Source: Acetobacter sp. AN02
GTDB taxonomy: Bacteria; Pseudomonadota; Alphaproteobacteria; Acetobacterales; Acetobacteraceae
Direction of reading: 5' to 3'
Assembly: GCF_029759835.1 (NCBI RefSeq)
Contig: NZ_JAJJND010000014.1
Location: 1-39,501, forward strand
DNA: 39,501 bases
Positions within the stretch are counted from its first letter, which is position 1, and every line of letters begins with the position of its first letter. A program made the translations under genes and the position numbers. The notes under the pieces were generated by a model. That model worked only from the letters and a program-made list of their open reading frames with translations. It was not told where the DNA came from and searched no databases. Shown in pieces: positions 33,348 to 39,501 of the stretch.

Positions 33348-35810
33348 ATGAAATTCACGCTTTCCTGGCTGCGTGAGCACCTCGATACGCAGGCTTCAAT
33401 GGATGAAATCTGCAGGACGCTGAACCGTATCGGCCTTGAGGTTGAGGACGTTACGGAACCGGGCGCAGCCCTGCAGCCGTTCCGCACGGCCCGCATACTG
33501 GAAGCGGTTCGGCACCCGGATGCCGACCGTCTCAGAGTGTGCCAGGTTAATGCGGGGCCGGAGATCGGGCAGGTTCAGGTGGTGTGCGGAGCCCCCAATG
33601 CACGCACAGGAATTGCCGTGATTTTTGCGCCTCCGGGAACATATATCCCGGGCAGCGATATCACGATCAAAGCCGGAAAAATCCGCGGCCAGCTGAGCGG
33701 CGGCATGCTCTGCTCCCTGCGTGAACTGGGCCTTGGAGAGGAATCCGACGGCATCGCGGAGCTGCCGGAGGACACTCTGCCGGGCCAGTCCTACGCAGAT
33801 TTTGCCAATATGGATGATCCGGTGATCGAGATTGCGATCACTCCGAACAGAGGCGATGCGCTGTCCGTACGCGGCATCGCCCGCGATCTTGCAGCAGCAG
33901 GTCTGGGGCAGCTGAAGCCGTTTCTCGCGGAAACCGTGGAAGGCACCTTCCCGTCGCCCGTATCATGGGAAGCAGAACGTCCGGAAGACTGTCCCTGGGT
34001 GCTCGGCCGGGCAGTCAGGGGCGTCCGGAACGGCCCTTCTCCGGACTGGCTGCGCAGGCGTCTTGAATCCATCGGCCTGAGATCCGTCTCAACCCTGGTG
34101 GATATCACCAATTTCTTCACATTCGATCTCGGAAGACCTCTCCATGTCTTTGATTCTGAAAAAATTTCAGGATCACGCCTGATCATCTGCCGGGGTAACG
34201 GAGAAACGCTCCGTGCCCTGAACGGGAAGGATTATGTCGCCACAGCCGAGGACTGCGTGATTGCGGACAGTGCGGGCGTTCAGTCCTTTGCCGGCATCAT
34301 GGGCGGGATGGAGACCGAGGTCTCGGACGAGACGACAGATGTCTTCATCGAATGTGCGCTGTTTGATCCGATCCGTACCGCACTGAGCGGACGGCGTCTG
34401 GGCATCCACTCCGATGCCCGCTACCGCTTCGAGCGCGGGCTGGATCAGGCCTTCCTTCCGGCTGCGCTGGAAGCGGCGACACGGATGATCCTCGATCTCT
34501 GCGGCGGAGAGGCCGGAGAGGTCGTCTCGGCCGGTGCCGAACCGGACTGGCGGCGGGAGGCAACCCTGCGCTTTTCCCGCATGGCGGAGCTTGGCGGTCT
34601 GGATGTCGCTTCTGACGAGGCCGTCACGATCCTGGAACATCTGGGCTTTGAGGTGAAAGCACGCGATTCCGCGCAGGTCACCGTCCATGTCCCGTCCTGG
34701 CGCAATGATGTCGCGCAGCCGGTCATTCTGGATCCGGCGCCCGGAATGGCAGGGGATGTTTTCCGCAAGGCAGAGGAAAGCGTAAGGCAGATCGAACCGG
34801 AATGCGATCTGATCGAAGAGGTTCTGCGGATCAGAGGCTTTGATTCCGTGCCGTCCGTCCTGCTGCCTCCGGTTACGGACCCGCTGCAGACGGCCTGCAC
34901 CTCCTCTCAGGTCCGCCGGGCTCTGGCCGGGCGCGTCCTTGCGGCGCGGGGACTGATGGAGACGATCGGTTTCTCCTTTGTTTCCCATGAACATGCGGAA
35001 GCGTTCGGCGGCGGCGCGGAAAATCTGCGGCTCCTGAATCCGATCGCGGCGGATCTGGATCAGATGCGCCCGACCCCCCTGATCAACCTTCTGCTTGCAG
35101 CCAGAAAGAATGCCGCACGCGGCTGGCCGGATATCGGCCTGTTCGAGACGGGTCCGGCCTTTCCGGATGGCCGTCAGGAGATGATCGTCGCCGGTGTCCG
35201 CGCAGGACATACGCCTCGTGAAGCCGGTGCTGCCGTAAGAGCCGTCAGCTTTATGGATGCGAAGGCCGATGCCTGGGACGTCCTGAGCACTCTCGGCGCG
35301 CCGATGGACGGCCTGATGACAACGGCGGATGCACCCTCCTGGTATCATCCTGGACGCTCGGGCGTTCTGCGCCAGGGGCCGAAACTGGTCCTGGCCCGGT
35401 TCGGAGAGATACACCCGCGCCTGCTGAACCGCTTCGGGTTCGAGCATCCGGTCGTGGCGTTCGAGGTTCTCCCCGATGCGATCCCCGGGCAGAAGCGCAG
35501 GCGCCGCACGGCGCTGAGCCTATCTCCGCTGCAGCCGGTAAGACGTGATTTCGCCTTCCTGACGGACAGGAGCACACCGGCAGAGGCCATCCTGCGTGCA
35601 GCACGGCGTGCGGAGCGCAATTTCATCACGGATGCAACGCTGTTCGATGTCTATGAAGGCGACCGACTGCCGGAAGGCAAGAAATCCGTCGCGATCGAGG
35701 TCGTGATCCAGCCCGGAGAAACCAGTCTCACGGATTCTCAGATTGAGGACATATCCGCAAAAATAGTTGCCGCCGTTGGCAAGGCAACCGATGCGGTGCT
35801 GAGAGGCTGA
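33348..35810 (+). CDS. pheT: Phenylalanine-tRNA ligase beta subunit
   Basis: ATG 33348 (MKFTLSWLREHLDT) is preferred over GTG 33342 because GAGGG lies 9 bases upstream of it. The 820 residues carry the EMAP-like tRNA-binding domain (about 40-150, HPDADRLRVCQVN), the B3/B4 editing domain, the B5 domain, the catalytic-like core and the C-terminal anticodon-binding FDX-ACB domain (about 725-820, QPVRRDFAFLTD, FDVYEGDRLPEGKKSVAIEV). All parts are in order and uninterrupted. hisZ starts 1 bp after the stop. Confidence 0.97.
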   Translation: MKFTLSWLREHLDTQASMDEICRTLNRIGLEVEDVTEPGAALQPFRTARILEAVRHPDADRLRVCQVNAGPEIGQVQVVCGAPNARTGIAVIFAPPGTYIPGSDITIKAGKIRGQLSGGMLCSLRELGLGEESDGIAELPEDTLPGQSYADFANMDDPVIEIAITPNRGDALSVRGIARDLAAAGLGQLKPFLAETVEGTFPSPVSWEAERPEDCPWVLGRAVRGVRNGPSPDWLRRRLESIGLRSVSTLVDITNFFTFDLGRPLHVFDSEKISGSRLIICRGNGETLRALNGKDYVATAEDCVIADSAGVQSFAGIMGGMETEVSDETTDVFIECALFDPIRTALSGRRLGIHSDARYRFERGLDQAFLPAALEAATRMILDLCGGEAGEVVSAGAEPDWRREATLRFSRMAELGGLDVASDEAVTILEHLGFEVKARDSAQVTVHVPSWRNDVAQPVILDPAPGMAGDVFRKAEESVRQIEPECDLIEEVLRIRGFDSVPSVLLPPVTDPLQTACTSSQVRRALAGRVLAARGLMETIGFSFVSHEHAEAFGGGAENLRLLNPIAADLDQMRPTPLINLLLAARKNAARGWPDIGLFETGPAFPDGRQEMIVAGVRAGHTPREAGAAVRAVSFMDAKADAWDVLSTLGAPMDGLMTTADAPSWYHPGRSGVLRQGPKLVLARFGEIHPRLLNRFGFEHPVVAFEVLPDAIPGQKRRRRTALSLSPLQPVRRDFAFLTDRSTPAEAILRAARRAERNFITDATLFDVYEGDRLPEGKKSVAIEVVIQPGETSLTDSQIEDISAKIVAAVGKATDAVLRG

Positions 35811-35811
35811 C

Positions 35812-36960
35812 ATGACGGACAGCCAGAGTTTCAATCTGGCGCTTCTCCCCGCAGGATTTACGGATCTCCTGCCCCGGGACGCGCAGGCCGAAGCGGACGG
35901 AACGGAAACCCTGATGTCCGTTTTTGCCAGCCACGGCTATGAGCGGGTGCGCCCGCCTCTGCTGGAGTTCGAGGAAACGCTGCTGAGCGGTTCCGGAGCC
36001 GCCGTTGCCGGTCAGGCATTCCGTATCATGGATCCGGATACGCGCCGGATGATGGTTCTGCGTCCCGATATCACACCGCAGATCGCACGGATCGCCTCCA
36101 CGCGCATGGCCGCCACGCCGCGCCCCCTGCGTCTGTCCTACGCCGGAATGAGCGTCCTGACGGGCGGCAGCGGCGCACGGGAAACCGGCCGCCAGATCGG
36201 TCAGACAGGGATCGAGCTGATCGGCCCGGACAGCGTGCAGGCAGATGCTGAAATCGTGGCGGTCACTGCCGAGGCCATCGCACGGCTTGGCGTGACGGAT
36301 GTCAGCTTCGATCTCACGATGCCGCTCCTCGCGCCCGCGATCATCAAGGCGTCGGGCCTCGGACAGGATGAGACACGGGCACTGATGCACGCTCTCGACC
36401 GCAAGGACGCGGCAGGCGTGGCTGCACCGGGCGGAGAGGTTGCGGAGATCCTGACCCGGCTGCTGCAGGCCGCAGGCCCTGCGGATCAGGTGCTGGCAGA
36501 ACTGGAACGCGCCGTGCTGCCTGATGAGGCACGGTCATACAGCACACGCCTGGCTGAGACGGTGCGCGAGATCCGCAGACGTCTGCCCGCATTGCGCCTG
36601 ACGATCGATCCGGTCGAATTCAGGGGCTGGAAATATCATACGGGCGTCTGCTTCTCAGTCTATGCTGCAGGCAGCCGTGAAGAGCTGGGCCGGGGCGGTC
36701 GCTATCTCTGCATGGATAATGAACCGGCCTGCGGCCTGACCCTGCGCCCGGATGCGCTCTTTCGCGTGGCGGTCCCGCGAAAGAAGCGGATGCGCGTATT
36801 CATTTCACCGGATGCCTCGGAGCAGGCGGCAGAACGCCTGCGCGAGGAAGGTTATGCAACGCTGGCCGCGCTGGAGCCGGTTGCGGATGTCAGGGCAGAG
36901 GCGCTGCGTCTTGCATGCTCTCATATTCTTCAGGGCGATAGTCTGAACCCCGTCGGCTGA
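35812..36960 (+). CDS. hisZ: ATP phosphoribosyltransferase regulatory subunit HisZ
   Basis: HisZ is a histidyl-tRNA-synthetase paralogue without aminoacylation activity that joins short-form HisG for the first step of histidine synthesis. The 382 residues keep the synthetase-like blocks [37 protein letters not shown] and a degenerate HisRS motif ([16 protein letters not shown]), but no anticodon-binding domain. The position directly before purA is the common alphaproteobacterial arrangement. GAGAGG precedes the start inside the end of pheT. It implies that the genome has a short-form hisG elsewhere. Confidence 0.9.
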   Translation: MTDSQSFNLALLPAGFTDLLPRDAQAEADGTETLMSVFASHGYERVRPPLLEFEETLLSGSGAAVAGQAFRIMDPDTRRMMVLRPDITPQIARIASTRMAATPRPLRLSYAGMSVLTGGSGARETGRQIGQTGIELIGPDSVQADAEIVAVTAEAIARLGVTDVSFDLTMPLLAPAIIKASGLGQDETRALMHALDRKDAAGVAAPGGEVAEILTRLLQAAGPADQVLAELERAVLPDEARSYSTRLAETVREIRRRLPALRLTIDPVEFRGWKYHTGVCFSVYAAGSREELGRGGRYLCMDNEPACGLTLRPDALFRVAVPRKKRMRVFISPDASEQAAERLREEGYATLAALEPVADVRAEALRLACSHILQGDSLNPVG

Positions 36961-36989
36961 ATGTCCGGGCGGTTATACAGGAGTCTGAT

Positions 36990-38279
36990 ATGTCGAACGT
37001 TACGGTCATCGGGACGCAGTGGGGCGACGAGGGCAAAGGCAAGATCGTTGACTGGCTCGCCAGCCGGGCCGACGTGGTCGTCCGCTTCCAGGGCGGGCAC
37101 AACGCCGGGCACACGCTCGTCGTCGGCGATCAGGTCTATAAACTGTCCCTGCTGCCTTCAGGGCTGGTCCGTGGAAAGGTCGGCGTGATCGGCAACGGCG
37201 TGGTTGTTGATCCTCAGGCGCTTCTGAGTGAGATAGACCGCGTTTCGGCGCAGGGACTGAAAGTCACGCCCGAAACACTCAGGATTGCGGAAAACGTACC
37301 GCTGATCCTTCCCGTGCACGGCGCCGTGGACCGCGCGCGCGAGGCCGCGCGGGGCGATCGCAAGATCGGGACGACGGGCCGCGGTATCGGCCCCGCCTAT
37401 GAGGACAAGGTCGCACGCCGGGCCATCCGCCTGTGCGATCTGACGGAGCCTGACACGTTGGACTGGAAGCTGGACGAACTCCTCCTGCATCACAACACGC
37501 TCCTGGCCGGGCTGGGAGCGCCGACCTTCACGAAAGAGGAGCTCAAGGCCTATCTCGCGGAGATCGCTCCGAAGGTGCTGCCGTTCATGGCACCGGTCTG
37601 GGAAATCCTGGAGGAGGAGCGCAGCCGCAAGAGCAAGATTCTGTTCGAGGGCGCGCAGGCCGTCATGCTGGATGTGGACCACGGCACCTATCCGTACGTC
37701 ACCAGTTCCAACACCGTTGCCTCCAACGCAGGCGTCGGCTCAGGCATGGGGCCTGCCGCAGCCGGATTCGTTCTGGGGATCGCAAAAGCCTACACGACGC
37801 GCGTGGGGGAGGGACCGTTCCCGAGCGAACTGCACGACGAGACAGGCCGCCTCCTGGGAGAGCGCGGACATGAATTCGGAACCGTGACAGGCCGCCCGCG
37901 TCGCTGCGGCTGGTTCGATGCGGCCCTCGTCCGCTATGCCGTACGCGTGGGCGGCGTGAGCGGAATTGCCCTGACCAAGCTGGACGTGCTGGACGGGCTG
38001 AAGGAAATCAGCATCTGCGTCGGCTATGAACTGGATGGCAAAACCATCACCCGCTTCCCCGCGGCACCCGGAGCGCAGAAGCGCGTCCGCCCGGTATTCG
38101 AGACCGTGGAAGGATGGGAGGGCTCCACACAGGGAGCCCGTCGCTGGGCCGATCTGCCGGCGGAAGCGATCAAATACGTGCGCCGGATCGAGGAGCTGAT
38201 CGGCGCACCCGTCACGCTGCTTTCGACCAGCCCGGAACGCGATGATACGATACTGATGAAAGATCCTTTCGATTCCTGA
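36990..38279 (+). CDS. purA: Adenylosuccinate synthetase
   Basis: PurA joins IMP and aspartate using GTP, the first dedicated step to AMP. The 429 residues include [12 protein letters not shown] with catalytic D13, GGHNAGH with H41, [13 protein letters not shown] and the C-terminal [12 protein letters not shown] and [17 protein letters not shown] lies 7 bases before the start. No convincing terminator follows; a short GCC/GGC hairpin at 38280-38287 is weak. Confidence 0.97.
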   Translation: MSNVTVIGTQWGDEGKGKIVDWLASRADVVVRFQGGHNAGHTLVVGDQVYKLSLLPSGLVRGKVGVIGNGVVVDPQALLSEIDRVSAQGLKVTPETLRIAENVPLILPVHGAVDRAREAARGDRKIGTTGRGIGPAYEDKVARRAIRLCDLTEPDTLDWKLDELLLHHNTLLAGLGAPTFTKEELKAYLAEIAPKVLPFMAPVWEILEEERSRKSKILFEGAQAVMLDVDHGTYPYVTSSNTVASNAGVGSGMGPAAAGFVLGIAKAYTTRVGEGPFPSELHDETGRLLGERGHEFGTVTGRPRRCGWFDAALVRYAVRVGGVSGIALTKLDVLDGLKEISICVGYELDGKTITRFPAAPGAQKRVRPVFETVEGWEGSTQGARRWADLPAEAIKYVRRIEELIGAPVTLLSTSPERDDTILMKDPFDS

Positions 38280-38343
38280 GCCGTAAGGCGCTTATTAATT
38301 TTCTGCTCCTACTCTCCGGTCAGAGTTCAGGAGAACACTGCCG

Positions 38344-38751
38344 GTGGCAATGGAGCAGGAAAACGACGATTTCGAGCTGGATGAGGACACCTCCGGCGAC
38401 AGCAGGATTACTGTCGCCGGACGCTATGTCGTCAGTCCGGACGTACCCGCAGGCTCGCTCGCAGGGTGTGCGGCGTTTGAGGTGCAGGATATCCACAGAC
38501 CCGGCGCACGTCTGCTGGGTCTCGCCCCTTCGGTTTTTCTTCAGCCGATCTGCTGTGAGCCGCTTTCATCTGCGATCTGTCCCCTTCAGCACGGGGGTAG
38601 GGCCGGATTGAGGATGACGTCTTTTTCCTCGCCGTTCTGGCGATAAGGCTGCTGACCGGTCGCCTGCCGGATTTTACCGGCGGAGACAGGGAGTTTCTGG
38701 AAAGACGTTTTCTGGAGGGCAGTCCGGCTGCCCTTACGGCAGGTCTGCAAG
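38344..38751 (+). pseudogene. Decayed kinase-like gene cut by an insertion sequence
   Basis: GTG 38344 has AGGAG 10 bases upstream and opens a plausible protein start (MEQENDDFELDEDTS, RYVVSPDVPAGSLAGCAAF). This frame closes at 38646 after an unconvincing end. A second frame (-1), open from 38601 on, reads EDDVFFLAVLAIRLLTGRLP, then DREFLERRFLEGSPAALTAG. From memory, the two parts resemble the start and a late segment of kinase-like proteins found in acetic acid bacteria (the latter like ADDVYxLGVLLLxLxxGRLP). The middle, which should hold the kinase core, is missing. I infer an internal deletion with frameshift near 38590-38605, then truncation by the IS at about 38752. The homology is recalled, not searched. 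Confidence 0.5.
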
Positions 38752-38821
38752 TGGTAATCCCCTCACAAAAAGAGTGGCTTTTGGATGAGAATTTTCTCAG
38801 CGTGAGGATGAGGAGATTCTG

Positions 38822-39085
38822 ATGAAGAGTGATCGCTTTACTGATGCCCAGATTATGGGTGTGATCCGCCAGGCTGAGGGCGGCGTCCCGGTTCCTGACC
38901 TGTGCCGGGAGCATGGGATCAGCAACGCCACATTTTACCGATGGCGCGCGAAATACGGCGGCATGGATGCGTCAATGATCAGTCAGATGAAGGCTTTGGA
39001 AGAAGAGAACCGTCGGCTGCAGCGGATGTATGCGGATCTGAGCATGCAGACGGATATCCTGAAGGAAGCCCTGGGAAAAAAATGA
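38822..39085 (+). CDS. IS3-family transposase OrfA
   Basis: The 87-residue protein has a helix-turn-helix (SDRFTDAQIMGVIRQAE, DLCREHGISNATFYRWRAKYGG) and a leucine-zipper-like coil (KALEEENRRLQRMYADL, ending LKEALGKK). This is the classical OrfA that binds the IS ends and multimerises. Its stop overlaps the orfB start (ATGA), directly after a run of seven A. Confidence 0.93.
   Translation: MKSDRFTDAQIMGVIRQAEGGVPVPDLCREHGISNATFYRWRAKYGGMDASMISQMKALEEENRRLQRMYADLSMQTDILKEALGKK
39076..39082 (+). other. Programmed -1 frameshift site of the IS
   Basis: A-AAA-AAA (39076-39082) is placed in the orfA frame as X-XXY-YYZ and is followed at once by the orfA TGA. Slipping back one base reads into orfB, giving the OrfAB fusion transposase used by IS3 elements. 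Confidence 0.75.
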
Positions 39086-39501
39086 AGCGGCCAGCCGAGC
39101 GCCGGGAACTGGCCGCACAGGCTGTGGCGCATCACGGGGTCGGCATTGCGCTGGCCTGTCGGATTTTTGGGATATCCGAGACCTGCTTTCGCTATTGTCC
39201 GCGACTGGCGGCGGAGAACGACAGGATTGCCGATCTTCTGGCGGGACTGATCCAGGCTCACAGGAGATGGGGATTTGGCCTGTGTTTTCTGTATCTGCGT
39301 AACGTGCAGGGACAGGTCTGGAATCATAAGCGGGTTTATCGGATTTATCGGGAACTGGAACTCAACCTGCGGATTAAACCCCGCAGGCGTCTGGTTCGCG
39401 AAAAGCCTGAAAAGCTGTCGGTTCCGGTCCTTCCCAACACGGTCTGGTCCATGGATTTTTGGGCGGACAGGCTTTTGGATGGACGCGCTTTTCGGCTCCT
39501 G
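39082..39501 (+). CDS. IS3-family transposase OrfB (partial, runs off the window)
   Basis: The frame from ATG 39082 is open to the window end (140 codons). It begins MKRPAERRELAAQAVAHHG and contains an IS3 OrfB N-terminal helix-turn-helix (LACRIFGISETCFRY), a typical helical segment (HRRWGFGLCFLYLR, KRVYRIYRELELNLR) and the first acidic residue of the DDE integrase core in NTVWSMDFWADRL. The rest of the catalytic domain lies beyond the window. No internal stop codon is present, so the element may be intact. Confidence 0.9.
   Translation, partial: MKRPAERRELAAQAVAHHGVGIALACRIFGISETCFRYCPRLAAENDRIADLLAGLIQAHRRWGFGLCFLYLRNVQGQVWNHKRVYRIYRELELNLRIKPRRRLVREKPEKLSVPVLPNTVWSMDFWADRLLDGRAFRLL

Larger units (their letters stand above)
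38752..39501 (+). mobile_element. IS3-family insertion sequence, left part
   Basis: The element carries overlapping orfA and orfB of an IS3-family transposase (IS407-like by the orfA sequence) and runs past the window end. The left end is placed tentatively at TGGTAATCCCC (38752), about 70 bp before orfA, where the decayed host frame breaks off. The right end and target duplication are outside, so the boundary is unproven. Confidence 0.72.

Noticed and set aside
34173-35447. Minus-strand frame of 424 codons inside pheT
   Set aside because: pheT is intact and full length on the plus strand; this is a shadow.
1-39501. CRISPR arrays, tRNA or rRNA genes, replication origin, phage attachment sites
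   Set aside because: No regularly spaced repeats, cloverleaf-like sequences, DnaA-box clusters or tRNA-linked direct repeats were seen by eye in the gaps.

Overview
The window reads as chromosomal DNA of an alphaproteobacterium, most likely an acetic acid bacterium (Acetobacteraceae). The clues are the GC-rich codon use, the dusB-ntrB-ntrC-ntrY-ntrX-hfq-hflX gene order, the hisZ-purA pair, the murA-dcd pair, and a direct-repeat LexA box of the alphaproteobacterial type. The genus is not decided by what can be read here.

Layout. 84-4146: a cytochrome b561 with an unusual N-terminal DUF1653 domain, a secreted protein, an M3 oligopeptidase and a formate/nitrite-type channel. About 4300-5400: an AT-rich patch with one foreign-looking gene carrying a HEPN-like motif. 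5545-8251: a two-gene DNA repair or modification module, a radical SAM protein followed by a DUF4130/uracil-DNA-glycosylase fusion, behind a promoter that overlaps a near-ideal LexA box. 8284-10337 (minus strand): a small protein, dcd and murA. 10500-13737: a small secreted repeat protein, a set of nested inverted repeats and a CPA1 Na+/H+ antiporter with a cyclic-nucleotide-binding tail.

13765-22893: the nitrogen-control operon dusB-ntrBC-ntrYX, then hfq-hflX. Neither NtrC nor NtrX has a usable GAFTGA loop, so neither looks like a sigma54 activator. 22963-28535: a diiron ferritin-like protein, an M13 metallopeptidase, and a three-gene unit (periplasmic-binding-fold protein without signal peptide, methyltransferase, YdcF-like protein). 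28610-32118: fatty acid synthesis (fabD, fabG, acpP, fabF), closed by a strong terminator. 32275-38279: pheS-pheT-hisZ-purA. 38344 to the end: a decayed kinase-like gene cut by an IS3-family element that runs off the window.

The part most worth following is 5545-8251. The sequence suggests an SOS-regulated, co-translated pair. Protein 1 has a CxxxCxxC radical SAM site, a C-terminal helix-hairpin-helix and a terminal QxxLF sequence resembling a sliding-clamp-binding peptide. Protein 2 carries a UDG-fold domain whose active-site motifs have diverged. The families are known from comparative genomics; as far as I know the function of the pair has not been established.
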